Positions 1-7,930 of a DNA stretch of 64,000 nucleotides are shown here, piece after piece. The notes beneath the pieces were generated by a model. That model was not told the DNA's origin, did no database searches, and saw nothing but the letters and a program-made list of their open reading frames with translations. The stretch lies in the IMG/VR virus record IMGVR_UViG_3300002131_000090, positions 62,001 to 126,000 of that record; one strand, given 5' to 3'. Source of the DNA: a virus. A program made the position numbers and the translations under genes. Numbering within the stretch: position 1 is the stretch's first letter; the number at the start of each line of letters is the position of its first letter.

Positions 1-785
1 TGTACTGTACTTTTATAAAAATGTTGGCTTTTTATTTTGTGAAAATACTCAGGTAATTCTTTTGTTTTAGCTTGAATGACGGTCCACTTTTTCATTGCCT
101 TAGGAATATGTTTTTTGTTATAGCACATGACTACACCAGGTTTAAGTAATGCTAGTTTACCATCAGCATGTCCTACTGCTGGAATTTCAACCCAATGAAC
201 ATCTCTATCAATGTTACGTTTAACCCAATCTAATCCAGCCTTTGTTCCTTTGCCCCAAGTTGTATCATCGTTGTATGGTCTTGTATGTAATAAAGTATCG
301 CCTGCTTTAAGAACACATGCAGCATGGAACATTATTTGACCTTCCATTTTTTTATATTTTCGATAGTAGGAGTTTAGCAAGGGCTTAGGCATATTGATAT
401 AGTTTCTTCCCTCTGCATATTTTTTAAGCATAATATCTAAGAAGTAATCGTGTTCTGTATAACGATTACAGTCGCCGCCGGCAGTGCCTAATATAGTATT
501 GCCATAAACAATGTGAAAGTCACGTGGGCAAATAGCAGGATAAGGATAAGCTGACTGCCAGGTTCTGTGCTGTTCTGCTATTAGAGGAAAATCTCGAGGC
601 CTATGCACTTTAACATCTGCACTTTTAAACAAATTAGATAATTTTTGGAAATCTTCTTCTGTTTCTTCTAATATTTTACCTAATCCATCAACAAATTCTT
701 GATCGTCAAATTGTTTTAAAACATCTATATTATATGCTTTACCTACAATAACTTCTTCTAGTTTATCCCATTCTGTATAAATCAT
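1..785 (-). CDS. Amidinotransferase-like protein, 3' end cut by window edge
   Basis: Translation of the minus strand from the ATG at 785-783 is open to the window edge (261 residues, C-terminus missing). It aligns along its length with the complete amidinotransferase at 10167-11225: both have a YTE(W/F)xxLxEVIVG start, a PRD motif (residues 87-89), FHAA (153-156), and GHADGK (205-210) followed by LALLKPGV. In the glycine/inosamine amidinotransferase family these correspond to the PRD Asp, the triad Asp region and the HxD triad His. Here the triad Asp position of FDAAD in human AGAT (recalled alignment) is a His. The catalytic Cys, expected near the C-terminus, lies outside the window. AGGA sits 7 bases before the ATG. 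It is the last gene seen in the leftward operon, after two radical-SAM genes. The acceptor amine is unknown; the amidino-group donor would be arginine by family. Confidence 0.82.
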   Translation of the reverse strand, partial: MIYTEWDKLEEVIVGKAYNIDVLKQFDDQEFVDGLGKILEETEEDFQKLSNLFKSADVKVHRPRDFPLIAEQHRTWQSAYPYPAICPRDFHIVYGNTILGTAGGDCNRYTEHDYFLDIMLKKYAEGRNYINMPKPLLNSYYRKYKKMEGQIMFHAACVLKAGDTLLHTRPYNDDTTWGKGTKAGLDWVKRNIDRDVHWVEIPAVGHADGKLALLKPGVVMCYNKKHIPKAMKKWTVIQAKTKELPEYFHKIKSQHFYKSTV

Positions 786-805
786 TTATGTTCCTATAAT
801 TAAAT

Positions 806-835
806 TTATAATAATTGTTAGGCTAATTATTATAA
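806..835. repeat. A/T-only 11-bp inverted repeat in leader
   Basis: TTATAATAATT (806-816) and its exact reverse complement (825-835) are separated by 8 bases, 20 bases upstream of the amidinotransferase start. As RNA it would be a stem of A-U pairs only, with no following U-run, so it is not a convincing terminator. It may affect translation of the next gene or simply reflect AT richness. Confidence 0.3.
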
Positions 836-850
836 TAATTTGTATTTTTT

Positions 851-922
851 TTAAATAAGTTTTATTGCAGGTTTACGTTTTGTTATTTTACTATCAAAAC
901 TGCTTACACAACTTTTAGTAAT
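851..922 (-). pseudogene. Remnant of a radical-SAM 3' end (tail copy 1)
   Basis: One frame of this gap reads ITKSCVSSFDSKITKRK, then PAIKLI and a TAA stop at 853-851. The last residues of the radical-SAM protein encoded just upstream (2352-3464) are ITDSCVSSADSKIPKRKV. Over 17 codons 14 residues and 38 of 51 bases agree, with stop codons near the same place. No start codon or complete domain accompanies it. It is a detached C-terminal tail, from a deleted paralogue or left by insertion of the 937-2352 gene between two tail copies. A frameshifted C-terminus of the 937-2352 gene is also conceivable, since the frame stays open for a few codons back into that gene. Confidence 0.7.
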
Positions 923-936
923 ATATAAAAATACCT

Positions 937-2352
937 TTATTCTAAATTTTTTGCTACATAGTTTTCTATAAACTGTTTTGTTTTATCTAACAATAATTCA
1001 TCCTTAAAATCTTTTTCGCGGAGTTCTAATAAATCTTTCATATTACAACGTAGTGTTGTACTAAATTCTCCCAGTTGAAATCCTGCAATTTTTCTATATT
1101 TGTAGGATCTATTATTATTATCTTTTGCTATCTTCATTAATTTAGTATGTACTAAGTCACCATTTGTCCAGTTAACAAAGTTATCATCAGTAAACTTGTA
1201 TCCGTATTTTTCATAGTTTTTTTCAAATTCACTTACCCATTGGTGTTTATTAATAACATTAATAGGATTTATATAAAGAGCCCAGTAATACCAACAACTC
1301 ATATCGTTGTCTATCATCCATTGTAAATCTATTTCTTCTTGTTCACCGGACCATCCCGGAAGTCCAACAATCATACCCATCCACCAGTTAGTTTTTCCTT
1401 TCCATCGGGTTTTTAACTCTAATAGAAATTCTTTAGCATACTGGCCGTTCCAACCTTTTCCTATTGCTTTTGAACCTTGTGCTTGAAAACTTTCAATACC
1501 AAAGAATGCGCTGCGTAAACCCGATTCGGGTAGTAAATCTATCATTTCTGGGTATGTTGCTAACAGATCAATTCTTATATAAGCAATGTACTCTAATTCA
1601 AAAGGTAACGATTTGCTAATACGATAAATCATTTGTACTTTATCCAAACTTTCATTAAGTGTATCATCACTAAAGTAATACTTTTTAATACCAAATCTTT
1701 CATAGTTTTGTATTAGTTCAGTTCTTATATCATTTTCACTTCGAATATTAGTTCCTTTTTTACGACCAGTTAACGGAAATTGACAAAACTTACATTTAAA
1801 AATACACCCTCTACTTATTTCAATACTTAGTGTTTCATAGGGTTGAATATAGTCGTCATTGCTATATACTTTTACAAAGTTTTGTATATCAAATTTTGGT
1901 CTTATTTCAATTTGCCTTGACAAACTATCAAGCATTGCTAATGTTTCGTCTTCGGCAAACTGATGTATACGTATCCAATCATTATCCATTATAGGAGACG
2001 TTGAATTTGATCCACCAAGAATCCATTTTATATTAGGATGAGTATTTCTAAAAACATCTCTTAAATGCTGTACCCACTTCGGATATACAATGCCGCCGAC
2101 TGTTACACTATTTAACTCAATTCCGGTTACTTCCCAAAAGGTAGTACTTACTCCAAAAGCAAGAGTGGTGTTATCGATATGTTTTTTAGCAATCTCTTCT
2201 ATTATATGAGGTTGTAGTTTAAAACAAAAGTCTATTACTTTTACAGTGTACCCAAACGTTCTTAGCCAAGAAGCAAGTTGATATTGGCCACCACTACGCA
2301 CAGCGTAATGCTCCGGTTCTTCCATTCCGGCAAAAATAATAAAATTTGTCAT
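937..2352 (-). CDS. Radical-SAM protein with B12-binding-like N-terminus
   Basis: 471 residues. The canonical radical-SAM motif is RGCIFKCKFC, with cysteines 183, 187 and 190 that would hold the 4Fe-4S cluster. The first ~150 residues have the alternating strand/helix look of a Rossmann-type cobalamin-binding domain (GGQYQLASWLRTFGY, ILGGSNST), as in B12-dependent radical-SAM enzymes, but no DxHxxG motif was found, so cofactor binding is uncertain. Conserved radical-SAM landmarks follow, such as YFSDDT and FFGIESFQ. Its start overlaps the stop of the upstream gene by one base (TAATG), implying translational coupling. The gene lies between two copies of the tail of that upstream gene. Substrate and reaction unknown; methyl transfer or ring chemistry would be typical for the family. 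Confidence 0.85.
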   Translation of the reverse strand: MTNFIIFAGMEEPEHYAVRSGGQYQLASWLRTFGYTVKVIDFCFKLQPHIIEEIAKKHIDNTTLAFGVSTTFWEVTGIELNSVTVGGIVYPKWVQHLRDVFRNTHPNIKWILGGSNSTSPIMDNDWIRIHQFAEDETLAMLDSLSRQIEIRPKFDIQNFVKVYSNDDYIQPYETLSIEISRGCIFKCKFCQFPLTGRKKGTNIRSENDIRTELIQNYERFGIKKYYFSDDTLNESLDKVQMIYRISKSLPFELEYIAYIRIDLLATYPEMIDLLPESGLRSAFFGIESFQAQGSKAIGKGWNGQYAKEFLLELKTRWKGKTNWWMGMIVGLPGWSGEQEEIDLQWMIDNDMSCWYYWALYINPINVINKHQWVSEFEKNYEKYGYKFTDDNFVNWTNGDLVHTKLMKIAKDNNNRSYKYRKIAGFQLGEFSTTLRCNMKDLLELREKDFKDELLLDKTKQFIENYVAKNLE

Positions 2353-3464
2353 TAAACTTTCCTTTTAGGTATTTTACTGTCTGCACTACTTACACAGCTA
2401 TCAGTTATACAAGGCATTGGTTTGTTAAATAGCGTAAAGCCTGTTTCGATATTACCAAGTGGAACATCGTGACAACTATAACTACGCTTTACGCTGCCGT
2501 CGGGTTCGCGTATGATAATACCTTGATACCCAGCATTACAATGCCATCCTTTAAACTTGTTAAAGTTAAAAGCGTTAAATCGTTCTGCTTGATCCATATA
2601 GTATTTATTACCGTTAGAATCCGCCATTTCAATTTGCATATGCCACGGCACACTAGAATCGTTCTTTTCGTTAATTTCTGTAGGTACTTGAAAATTAGGT
2701 GTAGGACGCTCCGCCCACTTACGCTTGCTTTCTGTGTACGCACGTTGCGGCATACCGTTGTGTAAACGCTTTAGGTTGTCGTCGGTGTAGCCATCTACCA
2801 CTCGACTAGCTGTAGGGTCGCTTTGAGGCTTCAGCGTGACGTTTATACCTTGCTCGTGAAAGAACAATGCATTGTCCCAATCCTTCTCAAACCACTCTGG
2901 TACCATAACCATGTTGATAGTTACTTGTACATCATGCTCTTGACAGAAAATTAACTTGTCTGCAAAATCCTGCATCTTCTCTGGTGTGCTAAGATGTTCA
3001 GTGTGCAAACTTGCTGTAATACTTGCACGGTGAAATGGCGTTACTGCTTCTACGTACTGCTCAAACCACGCCATATTGCGTGAGCAGTTTGATGTCATAT
3101 GAACACTAGTGTAATTAGTATTACCAACATCATTAGCAAGATGTTTGAGAATGTCCAAGTAACCAGGGTGAAAAGTAGGCTCGCCTCCACTAAGACTAAA
3201 ATGAAAGCTATTAAAACCGTTGTCACGTGCCTGCCTTTTTATTTCGTCAATTGTTGTAAGACATAGCTCTGTTGGTCTATGGTCTTTTCGATCAGATCTA
3301 GCGTACGGCCAACAGTAACTACATTTATAGTTACAGAAACGGCCCAATAGCCAACTAACAGTAAAAAGATCGCGGTAAAGAAGAGTCCTTTGCCCGACAC
3401 TAACAATGTCGTCAAACGGGATTTTTGTAAAATCATAATTACTCCATTTTAAATCTTCAGTCAT
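2352..3464 (-). CDS. Radical-SAM/SPASM-like protein
   Basis: 370 residues. RFCNYKCSYC carries cysteines 44, 48 and 51 for the radical-SAM cluster; SGGEP (92-96) is the SAM-contacting GGE motif. Several cysteines between about residues 305 and 357 (HCNAGYQG, SCHD, PCITDSC) suggest auxiliary iron-sulfur binding of the SPASM or twitch kind. It is the first minus-strand gene after the divergent intergenic region, and a consensus sigma70-like promoter ends only five bases before its ATG (3464-3462). It is therefore probably the head of a short operon running through the 937 gene to the amidinotransferase. The last codons recur as a detached fragment at 851-922. Peptide or small-molecule substrate not deducible. 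Confidence 0.87.
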   Translation of the reverse strand: MTEDLKWSNYDFTKIPFDDIVSVGQRTLLYRDLFTVSWLLGRFCNYKCSYCWPYARSDRKDHRPTELCLTTIDEIKRQARDNGFNSFHFSLSGGEPTFHPGYLDILKHLANDVGNTNYTSVHMTSNCSRNMAWFEQYVEAVTPFHRASITASLHTEHLSTPEKMQDFADKLIFCQEHDVQVTINMVMVPEWFEKDWDNALFFHEQGINVTLKPQSDPTASRVVDGYTDDNLKRLHNGMPQRAYTESKRKWAERPTPNFQVPTEINEKNDSSVPWHMQIEMADSNGNKYYMDQAERFNAFNFNKFKGWHCNAGYQGIIIREPDGSVKRSYSCHDVPLGNIETGFTLFNKPMPCITDSCVSSADSKIPKRKV

Positions 3465-3469
3465 AGTTT

Positions 3470-3498
3470 ATTATATTACATTCGAGCTGTTATGTCAA
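3470..3498 (-). promoter_or_regulatory. Consensus sigma70-type promoter (leftward)
   Basis: On the minus strand TTGACA (3498-3493), a 17-base spacer and TATAAT (3475-3470) match the bacterial housekeeping consensus at all 12 positions with ideal spacing. The expected start of transcription is about 3463, within the ATG of the 2352-3464 gene, so the mRNA would be leaderless or nearly so. Probably read by unmodified host RNA polymerase. Confidence 0.75.
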
Positions 3499-3506
3499 GT
3501 TTATTT

Positions 3507-3514
3507 AATAAATA
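3507..3514 (+). promoter_or_regulatory. Possible late promoter for nitroreductase-like gene
   Basis: AATAAATA fits the NATAAATA late-promoter box of T4-like phages. It lies 21 bases before the ATG at 3536, and AGGGG (3525-3529) serves as ribosome site. The box is short and A/T-only, so a chance match is possible. Confidence 0.4.
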
Positions 3515-3535
3515 ACTTTAGAACAGGGGTTCCGT

Positions 3536-4516
3536 ATGGATATTGATGAAATAATTGAACTATGTATATTGTATCAAAAAACAAATCATGGTGGAAGGAC
3601 AAGTAGTTATGACAAATGCAGAAGAGATCTAAAACATATTTTAGAAGCTGTTCAAAAAGACATACAGCACAACTCGACTGATTTTATTACAGGAATTGCA
3701 AATTATTTTTGGCAAAATCAAAAACGTATGGTGTTGCGTTATAAAGTCGAACTTGACATTTACCGTTACATGTTAACGTTGCTAAAATCAAAATTTACGG
3801 CAGCAGATTTTAAAAAAGCAGATGCTAGTATTGGTGTACTTTGCGAAATCGTAGAGCACGGCCCGAGGTTAAAATCAAAACAGCTACATACAAGACTCCA
3901 AGATGCTGCAAATCATGCTAATATTTGTCAACGAAACTGGGACTATTCAATAGAAATTCCAGAGAACGACATTAGTGCATTAGTTAATGTTGCTAAACAT
4001 ATGCCAACAAAACAAAACTTAGAATGTTATCAGTTAGTTGTTTCTAACAATAGAGAGTTTAATAAATATTTTTATGAACTATCGTACGACGGAATTAATG
4101 ATAATAATAAATGGCGTAATGGCCAAGTTAATGCACCGTTACTTTTTTTGTGGGTTTGGCCTAATGGAACATGGGAAAGAACTCATGAGATACAAAAAGA
4201 TTTTAATACTGCATGTGGCATTTCATCAGGTGCAGTAGCATTGTCTGCTAACATGTTAGGATATCGTACTGGATTTTGTAGATGTTTTCAAGGCGAAACT
4301 ATAACTAAAGAAATGAATAAATTACTCAATATTAATTCAGACGGAGTATTTCTTGCACTTGGAATCGGATATCCTAATACGAAATACCAAAGTAACGAAG
4401 TTGTTTACTACGAAGGAATATCTTATCTAGGTAGACCTAAACAAGTTAAAAAAGATAAAGGTATTGTAACAACTATTGCACGAGAAGTTAAAGATATAAA
4501 AGTATACAGAGTCTAA
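3536..4516 (+). CDS. Nitroreductase-like FMN protein
   Basis: 326 residues; the only convincing plus-strand gene. The second half resembles the nitroreductase fold: an RNW(D) start of the domain near residue 132, a helix ending in KHMPTKQNLECYQLVV (compare the P-S-x-x-N-x-Q segment of the family), then VNAPLLFLW, and a glycine/alanine helix GISSGAVALSANMLGYRTGF followed by LALGIGYPN, matching the FMN-binding C-terminal region. The first ~125 residues are a helical region I do not recognise. It converges on the 4513-5667 gene with a 4-base overlap of stop codons. Flavin-dependent reduction is inferred from fold only; it might supply electrons to, or act in the same pathway as, the surrounding radical-SAM enzymes. 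Confidence 0.6.
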   Translation: MDIDEIIELCILYQKTNHGGRTSSYDKCRRDLKHILEAVQKDIQHNSTDFITGIANYFWQNQKRMVLRYKVELDIYRYMLTLLKSKFTAADFKKADASIGVLCEIVEHGPRLKSKQLHTRLQDAANHANICQRNWDYSIEIPENDISALVNVAKHMPTKQNLECYQLVVSNNREFNKYFYELSYDGINDNNKWRNGQVNAPLLFLWVWPNGTWERTHEIQKDFNTACGISSGAVALSANMLGYRTGFCRCFQGETITKEMNKLLNINSDGVFLALGIGYPNTKYQSNEVVYYEGISYLGRPKQVKKDKGIVTTIAREVKDIKVYRV

Positions 4517-5667
4517 ATTTTAAATTCTTCTACAATATCAAACAGACTTTCATCTCTACTTTTATCTAATGCATCAGTATAATCTAAAAATTTATTGTAT
4601 TTGTTACTCCAGTCTTCTGAAAACATATAATCAATAATGCCTTGTACTCTATCTAAATATACATAGGGCTGCAAACGTTGTTGTGCAAGTGTTTTTAAGT
4701 GTTCGGGCAAAACTTTAATATTAAGCTCGTCGGGATGATTTAAAATATTAAAATAAATTTTGTGTCCATATGGTATAGCCCAATCAATAAATTTATAAAG
4801 ATGCAATATATTATACATCTGTACTGTACAGTGTATTTCAATATTAGCATTTTCTAAAGTTCTAATTGTTTCAAAGTTTTCAACAATCTTGTTCCAGTTG
4901 CTAGGGTGTCTTATATATCTATCTAATGCACCAGTTGCGTCAATTGAACAGTTCAACTGGATTTGTTTAAACTTCTTCCATTTTTCTAAAAGATGTTTTG
5001 GAACATTTGTTAAGTTGGTGTTGTATTTTAGTTTGATATTACGAGCAGTTCCGTTTTCAATAAAGTAGTCTAACAGTCTATGCTGTTCTTTAATGATAGT
5101 AGGTTCGCCGCCTGTTAAATATATTTCTTCAACAGTGTTTGCAATACTAAACAAATTCTCCCAAGTTTTTTCAAGCTCGGGCCAATCCATACTACTTAAT
5201 CTTTTGTACTCACTTTCACTTAGCGCATCGTTAATTAAGTTCCATTCTTTAACCCACATGTTACTTGCATATGGATTACACATGCGACATTTTAGATTAC
5301 ACAAGTTTCCTAAGCGTAAGTCAACATATTTTATATCAAACGTTGCATCTGTTGTATACGTTTTATCTTCTTCCCACTTGTTGTTCCATGCTTGTCTTGC
5401 ACTTTTAATACCAACATCTTCTTCTTGAAAGCAGCGTTGACACATTTCAGGACGTTCGTTTGAAAGCATCTGTTTACGAATAGTAGTATAAACTTCACTG
5501 TTCCATGCATCTTCTAAATTATCTTTGTATAACTTATATGGAACGCCGGCGGTGTTGGTTATAAAGTTTTTTCCTGGAGTCGAGTTGCAACATACTCTTA
5601 AATTGCCACTAGCATTAGTTGCAAGATGCATCCAAGGTAAGACACAGAATGTTTTAGAAGTTGACAT
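4513..5667 (-). CDS. Twitch-domain radical-SAM protein
   Basis: 384 residues. An N-terminal twitch-like segment holds Cys8 (TFCVLPW), Cys26-Cys27 (RVCC) and Cys76/Cys79 (CQRC), likely an auxiliary 4Fe-4S site. LGNLCNLKCRMC (Cys123, 127, 130) is the radical-SAM cluster, followed by TGGEP and by a CSIDATG strand typical of the barrel. The start was set at the ATG 5667-5665 because AGGA lies 9 bases before it and the paralogue at 5654-6727 starts at the same place relative to the FCxLPW motif; an earlier start at 5691 lacks a ribosome site. It overlaps the preceding gene by 14 bases. Substrate unknown. The nearest paralogue is the next gene upstream. Confidence 0.87.
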   Translation of the reverse strand: MSTSKTFCVLPWMHLATNASGNLRVCCNSTPGKNFITNTAGVPYKLYKDNLEDAWNSEVYTTIRKQMLSNERPEMCQRCFQEEDVGIKSARQAWNNKWEEDKTYTTDATFDIKYVDLRLGNLCNLKCRMCNPYASNMWVKEWNLINDALSESEYKRLSSMDWPELEKTWENLFSIANTVEEIYLTGGEPTIIKEQHRLLDYFIENGTARNIKLKYNTNLTNVPKHLLEKWKKFKQIQLNCSIDATGALDRYIRHPSNWNKIVENFETIRTLENANIEIHCTVQMYNILHLYKFIDWAIPYGHKIYFNILNHPDELNIKVLPEHLKTLAQQRLQPYVYLDRVQGIIDYMFSEDWSNKYNKFLDYTDALDKSRDESLFDIVEEFKI

Positions 5668-6727
5668 ATTGTTGTTTCCTAAGTGTATCACGCAACTGCG
5701 TTTGTTTTTTAAATGTAGCGTTTAGTTTATCGTCGTATTTATTTTCAAGTTCTAAAATGTCTTTTAGATATTCATTTAAGTTTGGATATTTATTATACTT
5801 ATTTTTTATTTTATCTCTATATTCGAGACGGTGTACCCACGGATGTAAATGAGTCGGTTCTTCGACAAATATTAGACTTATTTCCATTCCGCGATTTAGA
5901 AAATATTCTAGCGTTTCAGGAATATAAAACACATTATATGCACTTACAGTTACAAAAATCTTTAATTCAATGTCGCGTTCTAATATTAATTTGTTAAATC
6001 TATTCTCAAAGTTTTTCCATTTACCAGGCCAACGAATATATTCGTACAAGTCGCCTATTGCATCACAACTGATATATAATGTTTTCTTTTTAAATCTGTT
6101 AAGCACTTCTAACTTATCATCACTTATTAATAATGCATTAGTTATAAAAGAAATCTCTATATTTTCTGGGTTATGTAGTGATTTTAAAAATTTCATTATA
6201 TTAGGATTGGCAAACGGTTCTCCACCGGTAAATTTTAGATATTTTAAATTTTCTAATTTGCTAATTTTATCAAATGCAATGGTGACCCAGTCTTCATTGT
6301 AATGTTGGTTAGCAGTCCATAGGTCAGTGTCAGTCCATTCTAGTGCATTTTTTAAAACTTCTTGTTTTAATACAGAACTACTATGCGGTTCGCACATTCT
6401 GCAACCGAGATTACACAAATTACCTAATTTTAAATCAATACTTACAAGCTCGTACGGTTGTTTGTACATTTTTAAAGATTGTTCTCTAAGACTTTCAATA
6501 CCAACGGCTTCTTTTTTCCAGCATATATTACACTCTTTTGGTTTTTTATTATCCAGTAGTTGTGATTTTATATATGTTATTTTATCTGCCTTGGTTTGCC
6601 AACTATCTTGCCAGGAGACTGTTTTTTCATTTTGTTCCCACTTGAATTCGCAACACGGACGATAGTATCCATCCGTTGTACTTGCTGCTTGAGTCCAAGG
6701 TAGAGGACAAAAGGTTTTAGATTCCAT
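5654..6727 (-). CDS. Twitch-domain radical-SAM protein
   Basis: 357 residues, the same architecture as the 4513-5667 product: Cys7 in TFCPLPW, Cys25-Cys26 in YRPCCEF, Cys66/Cys69 in CNIC, then the radical-SAM triad Cys105, 109, 112 in LGNLCNLGCRMC and the TGGEP motif. YISCDAIGDLYEYIRWP is the conserved C-terminal barrel landmark shared by most twitch paralogues here (SIDxxxxxxxYIRxPxxW). The C-terminus is lysine- and asparagine-rich. The start overlaps the upstream 6717-7163 gene by 11 bases. Part of the tandem array of radical-SAM genes; reaction unknown. Confidence 0.87.
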   Translation of the reverse strand: MESKTFCPLPWTQAASTTDGYYRPCCEFKWEQNEKTVSWQDSWQTKADKITYIKSQLLDNKKPKECNICWKKEAVGIESLREQSLKMYKQPYELVSIDLKLGNLCNLGCRMCEPHSSSVLKQEVLKNALEWTDTDLWTANQHYNEDWVTIAFDKISKLENLKYLKFTGGEPFANPNIMKFLKSLHNPENIEISFITNALLISDDKLEVLNRFKKKTLYISCDAIGDLYEYIRWPGKWKNFENRFNKLILERDIELKIFVTVSAYNVFYIPETLEYFLNRGMEISLIFVEEPTHLHPWVHRLEYRDKIKNKYNKYPNLNEYLKDILELENKYDDKLNATFKKQTQLRDTLRKQQYVNF

Positions 6728-7163
6728 TTACAATTGTTTCGTAATAGTGCTGTGGCCAACTTTTATAATAATCAGTTGTGTGAAGATACTTGCGTTTTTC
6801 TAATATGTCACTTTTAGATTGTATAAAAATACAATTAGTAAAGTTCTGGGTAAAGAATCCAGAATCAGGAGAACTTATAAAATATAAAAGATTAGTATCT
6901 TTTTTATTATACTCTTCTATTATTTCTTTACAATTTGCAATATTGATATTTTCTCCTAACCAACAAATTCCAATATCGTATCTATTGCTATCAAACATAT
7001 TTAAATTGTCGTTGACTAATACGCTAGCATTAATAAACTGTATTTTATCAGTTAGTCTGGCACGTTTGGCATAAGGACACACAGGAAATCCATCATTCCT
7101 TACAGGTTCAATTTCTTCTTGTATCCACAATACAAACTTTATTTTAAATTCTTCAAATGTCAT
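6717..7163 (-). CDS. Small conserved-looking protein, CPYAK motif
   Basis: 148 residues, not recognised with confidence. Residues ~24-35 read DGFPVCPYAKRA, reminiscent of the CPFA signature of small DUF1415-like proteins, but this is a weak resemblance from memory. The rest alternates beta-strand and helix (YDIGICWLGENI, TNLLYFISSPDSGFF). No signal peptide or membrane segment. Its start overlaps the stop of the 2OG-oxygenase gene as ATGA and its end overlaps the next radical-SAM gene by 11 bases, so it belongs to the same translationally coupled operon. Function unknown; the single conserved-looking Cys could be a redox or metal site. Confidence 0.6.
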   Translation of the reverse strand: MTFEEFKIKFVLWIQEEIEPVRNDGFPVCPYAKRARLTDKIQFINASVLVNDNLNMFDSNRYDIGICWLGENINIANCKEIIEEYNKKDTNLLYFISSPDSGFFTQNFTNCIFIQSKSDILEKRKYLHTTDYYKSWPQHYYETIVNGI

Positions 7164-7930
7164 TTATGCTCTTTATAAAATTGTATATTAATTGCGTTCT
7201 TCATCCAAGTATAATTATCGCCGGTAAGATTGCAACTAGCATGTATTTGGCAAGAATCAAATACAATTAAGGATCTAATTTTTTGCTCAATAATAATTTC
7301 TTCACTAAATCCTTTAAAGTTGTTTTTAGTTATTTGTGGGTACTTAGTTTCAGTCCACTGATTAAGATCTAGGTTGTCGTCTGTTGGAGTTCCGTTTATG
7401 TCAATCAATCCGTTGTAAGATCTTAGAATTTCGTACATCGAACTTTCGTCTCCGGACAAATAATCTTTATCAAATATTACACTGTAACCAATTCGTCTTT
7501 GATTCATAAACGCAGTACATGCCTGAGAACCTTTTGTTAGAAATAAAGGAATAATAACACTTTTATAAGGTATTAAATTTTCTGTCCATTCATTATTAAC
7601 TTCTTCATCTTGTGAAATTAAATCAACATGAGCGTCATGTAGTTGACTTGTTATAAAATAGTTTCCAGTATGCTGTTCGGCAAAATCGCCTAATAGCTCT
7701 CTGAACCTTACAGATATCTCGGGCAAATCTTTCATCATTTTAGTTATAGATACCACAGGTTGAATATTAGACGAGCTTGGTTGCATCTTTACTCTTTTAG
7801 CGTTCTGAAATTGATACAATCTTAAAGTATCAATTTCTTCAATTGTAAAAAAGTTATCAATTGATTGTGCTTTTGAAAAACGATTAACTATATCATTGTT
7901 ATAGTGTTTGCAGCAATCTATATATTTCAT
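7160..7930 (-). CDS. 2OG-Fe(II) oxygenase-like protein
   Basis: 256 residues. The C-terminal two-thirds look like a double-stranded beta-helix oxygenase: HxD iron ligands at His101-Asp103 (HDAHVDL) and a distal His in VFDSCQIHASCN near residue 233, followed by a strand KNAINIQF typical of the last core strand. The usual 2OG-binding Arg is not obvious, so cosubstrate use is uncertain. An insertion of ~70 residues (GDESSMYEILRSYN region) separates the metal ligands. ATGA overlaps couple it to both neighbours, the PLP-protein gene and the 6717-7163 gene. It could hydroxylate or desaturate a product of the neighbouring tailoring enzymes (inference). Confidence 0.62.
   Translation of the reverse strand: MKYIDCCKHYNNDIVNRFSKAQSIDNFFTIEEIDTLRLYQFQNAKRVKMQPSSSNIQPVVSITKMMKDLPEISVRFRELLGDFAEQHTGNYFITSQLHDAHVDLISQDEEVNNEWTENLIPYKSVIIPLFLTKGSQACTAFMNQRRIGYSVIFDKDYLSGDESSMYEILRSYNGLIDINGTPTDDNLDLNQWTETKYPQITKNNFKGFSEEIIIEQKIRSLIVFDSCQIHASCNLTGDNYTWMKNAINIQFYKEHK

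Noticed and set aside
2469-2765. Plus- and minus-strand frames of 84-98 codons inside the 2352-3464 gene
   Set aside because: Alternative frames of a clear radical-SAM gene without their own starts signals or motifs.
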